In this document: positions 19,006 through 28,822 of the stretch, piece by piece
Layout of the letters: each line of letters starts with the position of its first letter
Position numbering within the stretch: position 1 is the stretch's first letter
Source: Serratia liquefaciens
GTDB lineage: Bacteria > Pseudomonadota > Gammaproteobacteria > Enterobacterales > Enterobacteriaceae
Length of the DNA: 64,000 nt
Direction of reading: 5' to 3'
Assembly: GCA_012719855.1 (NCBI GenBank)
Contig: JAAXZN010000011.1
Location: forward strand, 1-64,000
The notes under the pieces: generated by a model
The model's database searches: none
What the model saw: only the letters and a program-made list of their open reading frames with translations
Told to the model about the DNA's origin: nothing
Position numbers and translations under genes: made by a program

Positions 19006-19893
19006 ATGTCGTTTTTCCGCCGCAAGAAGCTGCCCGCTTCGATCAAACCCAGCGTCACCTTTTTACGACTGCTGATTAAACGTGTCGACAGCGATGGCCT
19101 GACCATGTTGGCGGGCCATCTGGCCTATGTCTCACTACTGTCACTGGTGCCCCTGGTGACCGTAGTGTTCGCGTTGTTTGCCGCGTTCCCGATGTTCTCC
19201 GACATCAGCGTTCAGCTGAAAAGCTTCATATTTTCCAATTTCATGCCGGCCGCCGGCAACGTGATCCAAAGTTATCTGGAGCAGTTTGTCGCCAACTCCA
19301 ACAAGATGACCGCCGTCGGGACCTGCGGCCTGATAGTCACTGCGCTGTTGCTGATCTCGTCGGTGGACAGCGTGCTCAACACCATCTGGCGCAGCAAGAA
19401 TCAGCGACCGATCGTGTTTTCATTCGCCGTTTACTGGATGGTGCTGACTCTGGGGCCGCTGCTGGTGGGCGCCAGCATGGCGATCAGTTCCTATCTGTTG
19501 TCACTTAACTGGCTGGCGCAGACCGGCGTCAACAGCCTGGTGGATCAGGTGCTGCGGATCTTCCCGCTGATCCTGTCGTGGATATCGTTCTGGCTGCTGT
19601 ATTGCATCGTGCCGACGGTACGGGTGCCGCCCAAGGATGCGTTGATTGGTGCGCTGGTGGCCGGTTTGCTGTTTGAGCTGGGCAAGAAGGGGTTTGCGCT
19701 TTATGTCACCATGTTCCCTTCTTATCAGCTGATTTACGGCGTCTTGGCCGTGATCCCCATTTTATTCCTTTGGGTCTACTGGAGCTGGTGTATCGTGTTA
19801 CTCGGCGCGGAAATCACGGTCACCCTCGGGGAATACCGCGATTATCGACAGCAAAAGGCACAACAAGAACAGTCATCAGAAGGGCAGTTATGA
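19006..19893 (+). CDS. yihY: Inner-membrane protein YihY (YihY/virulence factor BrkB family)
   Basis: 295 residues with about six hydrophobic segments. The family signature [17 protein letters not shown] lies near residue 45 and ends with the conserved [15 protein letters not shown] and [17 protein letters not shown]. It was once named rbn (RNase BN) in error; its function is still open. The ATG at 19006 has AAGGAG 5 bases before it, better than the GTG two codons earlier. The stop codon overlaps the dtd start (ATGA), pointing to translational coupling. Confidence 0.93.
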   Translation: MSFFRRKKLPASIKPSVTFLRLLIKRVDSDGLTMLAGHLAYVSLLSLVPLVTVVFALFAAFPMFSDISVQLKSFIFSNFMPAAGNVIQSYLEQFVANSNKMTAVGTCGLIVTALLLISSVDSVLNTIWRSKNQRPIVFSFAVYWMVLTLGPLLVGASMAISSYLLSLNWLAQTGVNSLVDQVLRIFPLILSWISFWLLYCIVPTVRVPPKDALIGALVAGLLFELGKKGFALYVTMFPSYQLIYGVLAVIPILFLWVYWSWCIVLLGAEITVTLGEYRDYRQQKAQQEQSSEGQL

Positions 19894-20327
19894 TTGCGTT
19901 AATTCAACGGGTATTAAATGCCAGCGTCACGGTCGAAGGCCAGACGGTAGGCAACATAGGTCCCGGTTTGTTAGTGTTATTGGGCGTGGAGCAGGACGAT
20001 AACGAGCAAAAGGCCGTGCGCCTGTGTGAGCGCGTGCTGGGCTACCGCATCTTTGGCGATGAGAACGACAAAATGAATCTCAACGTCCAACAGGCAGGAG
20101 GCAGTTTGCTGGTGGTCTCGCAGTTCACGCTGGTGGCCGACACGCAAAAAGGTATGCGTCCAAGTTTCTCTCGCGGTGCGGTACCGCAGGAGGCCGATCG
20201 GTTATACCAATATTTTGTTGGCCAGTGCCGCGAACGCGGTATCGAAACCCAAACCGGTGAGTTTGCGGCCGACATGAAAGTCGCGCTGGTGAACGACGGG
20301 CCGGTGACGTTTTGGCTTCAAGTCTAA
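19890..20327 (+). CDS. dtd: D-aminoacyl-tRNA deacylase
   Basis: 145 residues, the same as E. coli. It removes D-amino acids (and glycine from tRNA-Ala) wrongly attached to tRNA. Both active-site motifs are present: SQFTL in the middle and NDGPVTFW near the end, which carries the cis Gly-Pro that rejects L-amino acids. Start ATG overlaps the yihY stop. Upstream in-frame codons belong to the yihY reading region and are not family-like. Confidence 0.96.
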   Translation: MIALIQRVLNASVTVEGQTVGNIGPGLLVLLGVEQDDNEQKAVRLCERVLGYRIFGDENDKMNLNVQQAGGSLLVVSQFTLVADTQKGMRPSFSRGAVPQEADRLYQYFVGQCRERGIETQTGEFAADMKVALVNDGPVTFWLQV

Positions 20328-20350
20328 GAATTCTGAGAGAGAAGGCGTCT

Positions 20351-21298
20351 ATGTATCACCTACGAGTACCGGTAACAGAGCAAGAACTGAAAGAGTATTA
20401 CCAGTTCCGCTGGGAAATGCTGCGCAAGCCGTTGCACCAGCCGGTGGGGTCGGAAAAGGATGCCTACGACGCCATGGCGCACCACCAGATGGTGGTGGAC
20501 GAGAGTGGAAAAATTGTTGCCATTGGGCGGCTGTACATCAATGCCGATAACGAAGCCGCGATTCGTTTTCTGGCGGTAGACCCGACGGTGCAGGATAAAG
20601 GCCTGGGGACGCTGGTAGCCATGACGCTGGAGTCCGTGGCGCGTCAGGAAGGCGTGAAACGTGTAGTCTGTAGCGCCCGTGAAGACGCGGTGGATTTCTT
20701 CGCCAAACTCGGTTTCGTGAATCAGGGTGAGATCACGGCGCCGCAAACCACGCCGATTCGCCATTTCCTGATGATCAAGCCGGTGGCGACGCTGGACGAT
20801 ATCCTGCATCGCCCCGACTGGTGCGGCCAGCTGCAGCAGGCCTGGTACGATCACATTCCGCTCAGCGAGAAGATGGGAGTGCGCATCAGCCAATATACCG
20901 GCCAGCGCTTTGTCACCACCATGCCGGAGATTGGCAACCAGAACCCGCACCATACGTTGTTTGCCGGCAGCCTGTTCTCTCTGGCCACGCTGACCGCCTG
21001 GGGCCTGATCTGGCTGTTGCTGCGTGAAAGACATCTGGGCGGCACCATCATTCTGGCGGATGCCCATATCCGTTACAGCAAACCCATCACTGGCCGGCCC
21101 CGCGCAGTAGCGGATCTCAGCTCGCTAAGCGGCGATCTGGCCCGTTTGGCCCGTGGCCGCCGCGCTCGCGTGCAGGCGGAAGTCCATCTGTTTGGTGACG
21201 ACGACAAAGGTGCGGTATTTGAAGGCACTTACATGGTGTTGCCGGCCGAGCCGGAAGTGCCCCTGGATCAGGGCGGCTGTGAGGCGATAGACAGTTAA
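20351..21298 (+). CDS. fabY: Malonyl-ACP decarboxylase/acyltransferase FabY (YiiD)
   Basis: 315 residues in two parts: an N-terminal GNAT domain (about 1-150) with the acetyl-CoA loop QDKGLGTLV, and a C-terminal hot-dog thioesterase-like YiiD_C domain (about 165-310). E. coli YiiD (also called MadA) decarboxylates malonyl-ACP to acetyl-ACP and gives an alternative start of fatty-acid synthesis. The ATG at 20351, after GAGAGAAGG, gives the family N-terminus. It closes the yihX-yihY-dtd-fabY group and marks the end of the first synteny block. Confidence 0.88.
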   Translation: MYHLRVPVTEQELKEYYQFRWEMLRKPLHQPVGSEKDAYDAMAHHQMVVDESGKIVAIGRLYINADNEAAIRFLAVDPTVQDKGLGTLVAMTLESVARQEGVKRVVCSAREDAVDFFAKLGFVNQGEITAPQTTPIRHFLMIKPVATLDDILHRPDWCGQLQQAWYDHIPLSEKMGVRISQYTGQRFVTTMPEIGNQNPHHTLFAGSLFSLATLTAWGLIWLLLRERHLGGTIILADAHIRYSKPITGRPRAVADLSSLSGDLARLARGRRARVQAEVHLFGDDDKGAVFEGTYMVLPAEPEVPLDQGGCEAIDS

Positions 21299-21304
21299 TA
21301 TCCA

Positions 21305-21328
21305 GGCCCTCTCTATGCGGAGAGGGCC
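21305..21328. terminator. Hairpin between convergent fabY and yicH
   Basis: Perfect 9-bp stem GGCCCTCTC / GAGAGGGCC with a TATGCG loop and no T run. It is placed between two convergent genes, so a terminator role is likely but weak by sequence. Confidence 0.55.
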
Positions 21329-21337
21329 CATCCAGGA

Positions 21338-22999
21338 TTAAGGCAGTTGCTGATTGACCGTCTGGCCATCGGCGGCAGTGGCCTGCAAGCTGCCCTGCAA
21401 TGAAGCCTTAAATGGCCCATCGCTGTTCAACAAACCTTTCAACTGCAATTGCAGGTTACCGTCTCCTTCCAGCGGAACCGCTTGCCATCCCCACTGTTGC
21501 AGGGTGTTCACCGGTACCGAACGCCCGTTCAGCGACAGCGTAAAAGGCTTGCCCGGCAGCTGTTCGACGATGGCTTTGGCATCCAACAGCCCTTGGGGCA
21601 TAAAGGCACTGAGTTCGGTGACGTTGATTTGCCCGTCATTGGCGTTCAGCGCCAGCGATGGGCGGCGAACGTCAATCTTGTTGAAGGTAGCTTCACTGCC
21701 GTTCAAATTCAGCGTGCCGGACCAGATACCCCACTGGTGGTCGCGCGCCAGCAGCAGGTTACTGCCATAGCCGTCCAGTGCGGTGATCTGGAACGGGAAG
21801 TCTGGGTTGATATCGATGATCAGATTACGGTTGGTGGTCAGCTTGTTGACGTACACCTCCGCCAGCCAGTTCGGCAGCGGCTGCAACCACAATCCGCGCC
21901 AGTCGATAGGCAATGTATATTCCAGCGCGGCCACTGCCACCTCATCCAACTGCAAGCGGTTGTTGGCGCGCAGCCAGTTGCCGGAGGTACGCAATAACCC
22001 GCCCTCCCAGCGGGTGGTGAATTGCTGAATGGCGATGCCGGCCGGCGACAGTCGCATACTCATGATCGGATCAATCAGATGGAAACTGCCATTGATCAGG
22101 TCACTGGCGTTGAAGTTCAGTGAACCGTCCTGGCTGTTCCAGTCGCCCTTCTGGAAGGTGACGTTTTGCAGCGACAGGTCGAGATCGTTGAATGCCCACT
22201 CCTTGCCTTCCAGCCGCGCATCGATCAGATCAAAACGTTTGAGCGTGACGGGGGGCAGAGCGGTAAAGCGCTGCCAGAACTGTTCCAGTGTCAGCGGTGT
22301 CTGCATACGCACGCCGCTGAGCCTCAGGCGCTCTACCTGCCAACTGCCGTCGGCGGCGCGAGTGGCTACGCCAGTCAAATCCCCCTGCGCCAGGTCAGCG
22401 CCGAAATTGCTGAGCAACAGCTGATTTTGTTTCAGCTCGCCCTGAACCAGCACCTGAGAGGCAGGAATGCCGTTGAGCGTCATCGAGCCGGCGCTGAACT
22501 GGAACTGATTGTTATCACCTAGCGGATGGCCGGCTTTGGGTTGCCATGGCGTGATGCCGGCGTTGACCTGTTGCGCGTTGAGCTGCCAGGTTTCATCGTT
22601 GGATTGCAGCGTCATATTGCTCAGTTGCAGCACGTCGGCCTGTATCGGCATTGCCGCGTCTTGCTGTTGCAGATTCAGCGTGCCGTCACGCAGCGTGACG
22701 CTGTGGAAATAGCGAGGTTCGGTAATTTGGCGCAGGCTGAGGCCGAGATCCAGCCGTTTGGCCACCAGCGCTTGCGGCTGATTTTTTTTGGTTAACTGAA
22801 CGTCTTCCAGACTGATTTGGCCCGGTTGGTTCCATGAATGCGAGATGGCCGCCACCGACAGACGGTAGTCGCTGTTATCGCTGACCCAGCGGCTGACCCA
22901 GCCCGCGGCCCAACGGGTTTGTCCTATGACGTACAACAGTGCAATGGCAAGCACGACCAGCAGCAACAACGTCAGCAACAGTTTTCCGATAAATTTCAT
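21338..22999 (-). CDS. yicH: AsmA-family inner-membrane protein YicH
   Basis: 553 residues. One N-terminal membrane segment (about residues 5-26) then a large periplasmic beta-rich AsmA-like region. The start MKFIGKLLLTLLLL, the segment LTEPR/ITEPR and the repeated NW-R and DIDPDFP-type motifs match E. coli YicH (569 residues). AsmA-like proteins (AsmA, TamB, YhdP, YdbH, YicH) form bridge-like repeats thought to carry phospholipid between the inner and outer membranes; for YicH itself evidence is thin. It is convergent with fabY and downstream of xanP on the same strand. Confidence 0.9.
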   Translation of the reverse strand: MKFIGKLLLTLLLLVVLAIALLYVIGQTRWAAGWVSRWVSDNSDYRLSVAAISHSWNQPGQISLEDVQLTKKNQPQALVAKRLDLGLSLRQITEPRYFHSVTLRDGTLNLQQQDAAMPIQADVLQLSNMTLQSNDETWQLNAQQVNAGITPWQPKAGHPLGDNNQFQFSAGSMTLNGIPASQVLVQGELKQNQLLLSNFGADLAQGDLTGVATRAADGSWQVERLRLSGVRMQTPLTLEQFWQRFTALPPVTLKRFDLIDARLEGKEWAFNDLDLSLQNVTFQKGDWNSQDGSLNFNASDLINGSFHLIDPIMSMRLSPAGIAIQQFTTRWEGGLLRTSGNWLRANNRLQLDEVAVAALEYTLPIDWRGLWLQPLPNWLAEVYVNKLTTNRNLIIDINPDFPFQITALDGYGSNLLLARDHQWGIWSGTLNLNGSEATFNKIDVRRPSLALNANDGQINVTELSAFMPQGLLDAKAIVEQLPGKPFTLSLNGRSVPVNTLQQWGWQAVPLEGDGNLQLQLKGLLNSDGPFKASLQGSLQATAADGQTVNQQLP

Positions 23000-23084
23000 C
23001 GTCTACATCCGCGTCGGTCAAAAAAGATACCCTGTTTATGCCGCAATTGGGCTGGCATCTCAAGTGCAATGGTCTGATAGACAA

Positions 23085-23108
23085 TAAAAAACGGCCGCAA
23101 GCGGCCGT
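23085..23108 (-). terminator. xanP terminator
   Basis: Minus-strand stem ACGGCCG-CTTG-CGGCCGT followed by TTTTTATT, located between the xanP stop and the yicH start. It separates the two genes into different transcripts. Confidence 0.85.
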
Positions 23109-23130
23109 TTGTGACAGGAGGCGTGACGGA

Positions 23131-24531
23131 TTATTGTTTCTCATGCTCCTGCGGGAACAGCAGGTTCAGCGCGATGGCGGTGATGCCGCCGGCAGCAATG
23201 CCTGAGGAGAGCAATGTTTTCAGCCAGTCTGGTGCGAACTGCAAGATCAGCGGCTGCTGGGATACGCCCATGCCCACGGCCAACGACAGCGCCATAATCA
23301 TGATTGCACGACGGTTCAGGCGTTCACGAGACACGATGCGAACCCCGGAGGCTGCAATGGTGCCGAACATCACCAGGGTGGCGCCGCCCAACACCGGTTC
23401 AGGAATGTGCTGCACGAAGCCGGCCACCGCCGGGAACAACCCCAGCGCGATCAGCATCAGCGCCACCACGAAGCCGACGTAGCGGCTGGCGACGCCGGTC
23501 AGTTGGATCACGCCATTGTTCTGACCGAAGCAGGAGTTGGGGAAGGTATTGAACACCGCCGACAGCATGGAGTTCAGGCCGTTGGCCAGTACGCCGCCCT
23601 TAAGGCGTTTCATATACAGTGGGCCACTGACCGGTTGTTCCGACACGTCAGAGGTCGCGGTGATATCGCCGATAGTTTCCAGCGAGGTGACCATAAAGAT
23701 CAGCATCAGCGGCAACAGCAAATTCCAGTCAAAGCCCAGGCCGTAATACAGCGGGGTCGGAATGATGATTGCTGCCGTTTCGGGAGTCGGCTGGCTTTCT
23801 GGCAGCATGCCCATGGCCCAGGCCAGCAGATAGCCCACCGCCATGGCAATCACCAACGACGCAACGCGCAGATAGGGATTGCGCTGACGGTTAAGCAGGA
23901 TAATGACCAGTAATACCGAACCGGCCAGCAGCAGATTTTTGGGCGCGCCGAAGCTGCCCCCGTTCATCGCGGCATAGCCACCGCCGATGGAGGTCAGTCC
24001 GACCTGGATCAGCGACAAGCCGATAATCATCACCACAATGCCGGAAACCAGCGGAGTGATGATTCGCCGTGCCAAATGCAACACGCGTGACAGCAGGATC
24101 TCGGTGCAGGAGGCGACCATCAGCGTACCGAACAACGCAGCCATCATTGTGGGGACGTCCGCGCCGCCGTTTTTCAGCGCCAGCCCGCCCATAATCAGCG
24201 GCGAAACAAAGTTAAAGCTGGTGCCCTGAATCGACAGCAAGCCCGAGCCGACGGGCCCCCAGGTTTTGATTTGTAGAATAGAGGCCAGGCCGGAGGCGAA
24301 CAGCGACATACTGATAATGTGCTGAGTGTCCTGCGCCGGCAGACCGAGCGCCTGGCAGATCAGCAGAGCCGGGGTGATCACCGCAACGAACATTGCCAAC
24401 AGGTGCTGACCGGCGGCAAACAGCGTTTGTGGCAGCGGCGGGCGATCTTCCAGACGATAAATCAGTTCACTGTTGCGGGGAGTGGCGGATGCTTTTTGCG
24501 CCGCATCGAGCTCGGCGGATGGCTGGGTCAT
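23131..24531 (-). CDS. xanP: Xanthine:proton symporter XanP
   Basis: 466 residues, nucleobase-ascorbate transporter family with 14 predicted membrane segments, in the inner membrane. The family signature [10 protein letters not shown], which forms part of the substrate site, is intact, as are [15 protein letters not shown] and the N-terminal Q-HLLAM. The high identity to E. coli XanP (463 residues) supports xanthine as substrate over uracil or uric acid. The frame is open 56 codons further upstream, but the ATG at 24531 gives the known N-terminus. A PurR-like operator lies 55 bases upstream. Confidence 0.94.
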   Translation of the reverse strand: MTQPSAELDAAQKASATPRNSELIYRLEDRPPLPQTLFAAGQHLLAMFVAVITPALLICQALGLPAQDTQHIISMSLFASGLASILQIKTWGPVGSGLLSIQGTSFNFVSPLIMGGLALKNGGADVPTMMAALFGTLMVASCTEILLSRVLHLARRIITPLVSGIVVMIIGLSLIQVGLTSIGGGYAAMNGGSFGAPKNLLLAGSVLLVIILLNRQRNPYLRVASLVIAMAVGYLLAWAMGMLPESQPTPETAAIIIPTPLYYGLGFDWNLLLPLMLIFMVTSLETIGDITATSDVSEQPVSGPLYMKRLKGGVLANGLNSMLSAVFNTFPNSCFGQNNGVIQLTGVASRYVGFVVALMLIALGLFPAVAGFVQHIPEPVLGGATLVMFGTIAASGVRIVSRERLNRRAIMIMALSLAVGMGVSQQPLILQFAPDWLKTLLSSGIAAGGITAIALNLLFPQEHEKQ

Positions 24532-24585
24532 GGTGTGGCATTTCCAGAAACGGCAAAGCAGGCATTTTAATGATTTGGCCCATAA

Positions 24586-24601
24586 AAGCAAACGGTTGCG
24601 C
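24586..24601. promoter_or_regulatory. PurR-like operator before xanP
   Basis: AAGCAAACGGTTGCGC matches 13 of 16 positions of the PurR consensus ACGCAAACGTTTGCGT, including the central CG. It sits 55 bases upstream of the xanP start, so repression of purine-base uptake by PurR with hypoxanthine or guanine is likely (inference). Confidence 0.75.
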
Positions 24602-24773
24602 GTTAATGCTTTGTTAGCAGTATCGTCACTTATGTCGCATTTTCGTTCATTTTTTCTTGTGTTATCAGCGTTTTTTACTTCTAATCCTGCACTCATCAAG
24701 TTTTAAAAACTAAGCGGTTTTCTCTAACTTATTATTTATTAATTGGATCTTTTCCCTTACATGGAGTAACTGG

Positions 24774-25985
24774 ATGTTTCATCTTGATACTTATGGCACG
24801 TTAGTCGCAGCAACATTGGTTCTGCTCCTTGGGGGCAAATGCGTCACCAGCATCCCCCTGTTGAGGAAATACACCATTCCCGCTCCTGTCGCCGGTGGTT
24901 TACTGGTGGCGCTCCTGTTGTTAGCCCTGAAAAAGTTCGTTAACTGGGAAATCAGCTTCGATATGTCGCTGAAAGACCCGTTAATGTTGGCCTTCTTCGC
25001 CACCATCGGTTTGAACGCCAACCTGTCGCGGTTGCGCGCGGGTGGCAAGGCATTAATGGTATTCCTGTTTGTGGTGCTGGGCCTGCTGCTGGTGCAGAAC
25101 GCCATCGGCATCGGCATGGCGAAAATGCTGGGTCTGGACCCGCTGATGGGCCTGATCGCCGGCTCCATTACCCTGTCCGGCGGTCACGGCACCGGGGCGG
25201 CCTGGAGCAAGTTGTTTATCGAACGCTACGGCTTTGAAAATGCCACGGAAGTGGCGATGGCCTGTGCCACCTTCGGCCTGGTTCTGGGCGGCCTGATTGG
25301 CGGTCCGGTGGCGCGTTACCTGGTGAAGCACTCTTCCACCCCGGAAGGTTCGCCGGATGACAGCGTCCAGCCAAGCGGTTTTGAAAAACCGGAGAGCGGC
25401 CGTTTGATCACCTCGCTGATCATGATTGAAACTATCGCCATGATCGCCATCTGCCTGAGCCTGGGGCAGTTTATCTCCGGCTTGCTGAGCGGCACGGTAT
25501 TTGAATTACCCAACTTTGTTTGCGTGCTGTTCGTTGGGGTGATCCTCAGCAACACCCTGGCCTTCACCGGGTTCTATACCGTATTTGAGCGAGCGGTATC
25601 GGTGTTGGGCAACGTTAGCCTGTCGCTGTTTCTGGCGATGGCGCTGATGAGCCTGCGTTTGTGGGAGCTGGCTTCTCTGGCGCTGCCAATGCTGGCGATC
25701 CTGGCCGTACAGACGCTGGTGATGGCGCTGTACGCAATCTTCGTTACCTACCGGGTGATGGGTAAAAATTACGATGCAGCGGTGCTGGCTGCGGGCCACT
25801 GCGGTTTCGGCATGGGGGCCACGCCTACGGCGATCGCCAACATGCAGGCGATTACCGATCGCTTCGGTCCATCGCACCTGGCGTTTCTGGTGGTGCCTAT
25901 GGTGGGGGCGTTCTTTATCGATATCGCCAACGCGATTGTGATTAAGCTGTATCTGCTGTTGCCAGTGTTTCCGGCGATTGGCTGA
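24774..25985 (+). CDS. gltS: Sodium/glutamate symporter GltS
   Basis: 403 residues, ESS family, with about ten membrane segments and the two inverted repeats that each contain a re-entrant loop. The glycine-rich loop SGGHGTGAAW and its counterpart GHCGFGMGATPTAIA are both present. It takes up glutamate with sodium at the inner membrane. A GGAGTAACTGG sequence precedes the ATG. It is divergent from xanP and convergent with recG, separated from it by a bidirectional terminator. Confidence 0.95.
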   Translation: MFHLDTYGTLVAATLVLLLGGKCVTSIPLLRKYTIPAPVAGGLLVALLLLALKKFVNWEISFDMSLKDPLMLAFFATIGLNANLSRLRAGGKALMVFLFVVLGLLLVQNAIGIGMAKMLGLDPLMGLIAGSITLSGGHGTGAAWSKLFIERYGFENATEVAMACATFGLVLGGLIGGPVARYLVKHSSTPEGSPDDSVQPSGFEKPESGRLITSLIMIETIAMIAICLSLGQFISGLLSGTVFELPNFVCVLFVGVILSNTLAFTGFYTVFERAVSVLGNVSLSLFLAMALMSLRLWELASLALPMLAILAVQTLVMALYAIFVTYRVMGKNYDAAVLAAGHCGFGMGATPTAIANMQAITDRFGPSHLAFLVVPMVGAFFIDIANAIVIKLYLLLPVFPAIG

Positions 25986-26003
25986 TTAACCGGTCTTAAT
26001 AAC

Positions 26004-26032
26004 GAAAAAGGCGCCTATCTGGCGCCTTTTCT
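26004..26032. terminator. Bidirectional terminator between gltS and recG
   Basis: Stem AAGGCGCC / GGCGCCTT around TATCT, with A runs on one side and T runs on the other, serving both convergent genes. Confidence 0.88.
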
Positions 26033-26043
26033 CTGCCTGAAAA

Positions 26044-28125
26044 TCAGGCGTTGGAGTAACGTGCTTTCTCCGGTAGCCAGCGCTCAATCAGGGCTTGGGC
26101 ATGCTCCGGGTACTGCTGGTGGATATGGCGAGCGACGCGTTGTACTTCCGGGATCATCGCCTGATCGCGCAGCAAATCCGCCACTTTGAACTCTGCGCTG
26201 CCGGTTTGGCGCGTGCCCAACAGTTCGCCGGGACCACGGATTTCCAGATCGCGTTGGGCAATAACGAAGCCGTCATTGCTGTCACGCAGCACCTGCAGAC
26301 GCTTTTGTGCCGTTTTGCTCAACGGCGTTTTGTACAACAATACGCAGTGAGACGCCACGGCGCCGCGGCCTACACGACCCCGCAACTGGTGCAACTGGGC
26401 CAGCCCCAGTCGCTCCGGGTTTTCGATAATCATCAGGCTGGCATTGGGCACGTCGACGCCAACCTCGATGACCGTGGTCGCCACTAACAGCTGCAGTTCG
26501 CCCTGTTTGAAGGCCTGCATTACCGCCTGCTTCTCTTGAGCTTTCATACGCCCGTGCACCAGCGCCACTTTCAGCTCCGGGAGTGCGATTTTCAATTCTT
26601 CCCAGGTGGCTTCCGCTGCCTGAGCTTCCAGCAGTTCGGATTCTTCGATCAGCGTACAAACCCAGTACGCCTGTCGGCCTTCTTCCATGCAGGCGCTTTT
26701 TACCCGCTGAATAATATCGGCGCGTCGGGTGTCTGGAATGGCGACGGTAGTGACCGGCGTTCTGCCCGGCGGCAGTTCGTCGATCACCGAAGTGTCGAGA
26801 TCGGCATAGGCCGTCATTGCCAGCGTGCGGGGGATTGGCGTGGCGGTCATGATCAACTGATGGGCATGGAAGCCTTGCTCCTCGCCTTTCTCCCACAGTG
26901 CCAGCCGCTGGTGTACGCCAAAACGGTGCTGTTCATCGATGATCACCAGCGCCAGACCGGAAAATTGCACCTGTTCCTGGAAGATGGCGTGGGTACCGAC
27001 CACCATGGAGACCTGCCCGCTGGCAATCGCCTCTTGCTGTGCGATACGCGCCTTGCCTTTTTGCTTGCCGGCCAACCAGCCAACCTCCAGGCCCAGCGGC
27101 TCAAACCACTGGCGGAAATTATTGGCGTGCTGTTCGGCCAGCAGTTCCGTCGGGGCCATTAATGCCACCTGCTTGCCGTGAGCGATAGCGCGCAGTGCCG
27201 CCAGCGCCGCAACCAGGGTTTTGCCGGAGCCGACGTCGCCTTGCACCAGGCGCATCATCGGGAAGCCTTTTTGCATATCGGCTTCGATATCAGCCACTAC
27301 GCGATCTTGCGCGCCGGTGGGGGCAAAGGGCAACTGGGCGAGGAATTGCTTTTTAAGCCGGTCGTCGGGCATTAACGGCAGCGCCTGATAGCTCTGCGCA
27401 CCGGCTCGGACCGCCAGCATGCTGAGGTTATGCGCCAACAGCTCTTCCAGGATCAGACGTTTTTGCGCCGGGTGCTTGCCCTGTTCCAAATCTGCCAATT
27501 GGATATCCGGCGGCGGGCGGTGCAGGGTATGCAGCGCCTGCGGCAGGCTTATCAGCCCGCCGCTCAGTTCCGGCGGCAGCAGTTCGGCAATAGCGCAGGT
27601 ATCCAGCAACTCCAGCGCTTGATCGGTCAGCTTGCGCAGCGTAGCCTGGCGGATGCCCTCAGTGGTGGGATAGACCGGTGTCAATGACTCTTGCAGCTCA
27701 ACTTCGCTGCTTTCCCCTTGAATGCGATATTCAGGGTGAATAATTTCGGCGCCGTGGTTACCGCGTTTGACTTCCCCGTAGGCGGTCACGCGACGGCCGG
27801 TGGCCAGGCTGTTTTTCATCGCTGCGTTGAAATTGAAGAAACGCAGGGTGAGCAGGCCGGTACCGTCGCTGATCTGGCAGGTCAGCATGCGCCTGCGTCC
27901 AAAACTGATGTCGGTACGCAGTACTTCGCCTTCCACTGTGGCAAAAATACCAGGCTGCAGGTCGTTTATCGGATAGAGGCGGGTGCGGTCTTCATAACGC
28001 AGCGGCAGGTGCAGCAACAGATCTTGAATGGTTTCCAGGCCAATCTTGGCCAGTTTGCCCGCCTGGCTGGAGCCCACCCCGGAAAGCGTGGTGAGTGGGA
28101 CAGCATCCAGCAGACGGCCTTTCAT
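26044..28125 (-). CDS. recG: ATP-dependent DNA helicase RecG
   Basis: 693 residues, as in E. coli. It reverses stalled replication forks and migrates Holliday junctions. The N-terminal wedge/OB domain is followed by two helicase domains: Walker A GDVGSGKTLVA, Walker B IIDEQHRFG, and motifs V-VI ATTVIEVGVDVPNA and QLRGRVGRG. Eleven codons are open upstream, but the ATG at 28125 gives the conserved MKGRLLDAVPL and overlaps the trmH stop by 4 bases. It is the last gene of gmk-rpoZ-spoT-trmH-recG. Confidence 0.97.
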   Translation of the reverse strand: MKGRLLDAVPLTTLSGVGSSQAGKLAKIGLETIQDLLLHLPLRYEDRTRLYPINDLQPGIFATVEGEVLRTDISFGRRRMLTCQISDGTGLLTLRFFNFNAAMKNSLATGRRVTAYGEVKRGNHGAEIIHPEYRIQGESSEVELQESLTPVYPTTEGIRQATLRKLTDQALELLDTCAIAELLPPELSGGLISLPQALHTLHRPPPDIQLADLEQGKHPAQKRLILEELLAHNLSMLAVRAGAQSYQALPLMPDDRLKKQFLAQLPFAPTGAQDRVVADIEADMQKGFPMMRLVQGDVGSGKTLVAALAALRAIAHGKQVALMAPTELLAEQHANNFRQWFEPLGLEVGWLAGKQKGKARIAQQEAIASGQVSMVVGTHAIFQEQVQFSGLALVIIDEQHRFGVHQRLALWEKGEEQGFHAHQLIMTATPIPRTLAMTAYADLDTSVIDELPPGRTPVTTVAIPDTRRADIIQRVKSACMEEGRQAYWVCTLIEESELLEAQAAEATWEELKIALPELKVALVHGRMKAQEKQAVMQAFKQGELQLLVATTVIEVGVDVPNASLMIIENPERLGLAQLHQLRGRVGRGAVASHCVLLYKTPLSKTAQKRLQVLRDSNDGFVIAQRDLEIRGPGELLGTRQTGSAEFKVADLLRDQAMIPEVQRVARHIHQQYPEHAQALIERWLPEKARYSNA

Positions 28126-28817
28126 TTGCGTACCGTTGCCTGCATGGCCGCCCACCATTCGGCATCGGCGACCACCTGGCCCTGTTGATCAATATGAGGA
28201 CGCGGCAGTTTTTTACGTTTGGCCACGTTGGCCAGCACCGGATAGCCGCCTTCAAACAGCAGACGTTGTTGCTCTTCTGCGTCGAGCATACTGTGCTCAC
28301 GGCGGTACAGACCGGCATTTTGCCGCTGGCGTTGCGCTTCGTACAGGATCAAGGCTGAGGCAACCGACACGTTGAGCGACTGCACCATGCCGATCATCGG
28401 AATGACGATGTCCTGATCGGCAAGCGCCAGCGCTTCTTCGGTAATGCCGGTTTTTTCCTGGCCCAGCAGGATGCAGGTAGGTCGAGTGTAATCCACTTCG
28501 CGAAAATCTACCGCCCGGGCGGAAAGGTTAGTCGCCAGGATCTGCATGCCCTGGCCTTTCAGGTGAGTCACGGCGTCGCCGATGGTGCGATGGGTTTGAA
28601 CATTGACCCAGCTGTTGCTGCCGGCGGCGGAGGAAACCAGGGTTCGCATGCGCGTGGTTGGCCATACGGCATGCACCTGATGCACGCCGACGGCGTCGGC
28701 GGTGCGGATAATGGCGGAGACGTTATGCGGTTTGTGAACCTGTTCCAGGCAGACGGTTAAATCCGGCTGCCGGGTGGCCAGCATTTCACAAATCCGCGCA
28801 TAGCGTTCAGGGCTCAT
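28122..28817 (-). CDS. trmH: tRNA (guanosine-18-2'-O) methyltransferase TrmH
   Basis: 231 residues, SPOUT family. It methylates the ribose of G18 in the D-loop of many tRNAs with SAM. All three knot motifs are seen: NVSAIIRTADAVG with the catalytic arginine, ILLGQEKTGI, and IPMIGMVQSLNVSVASAL. C-terminal TrmH extension is present. It starts 5 bases after the spoT stop and overlaps recG by 4 bases, so the genes are coupled in translation. Confidence 0.96.
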   Translation of the reverse strand: MSPERYARICEMLATRQPDLTVCLEQVHKPHNVSAIIRTADAVGVHQVHAVWPTTRMRTLVSSAAGSNSWVNVQTHRTIGDAVTHLKGQGMQILATNLSARAVDFREVDYTRPTCILLGQEKTGITEEALALADQDIVIPMIGMVQSLNVSVASALILYEAQRQRQNAGLYRREHSMLDAEEQQRLLFEGGYPVLANVAKRKKLPRPHIDQQGQVVADAEWWAAMQATVRK

Positions 28818-28822
28818 AAGCG

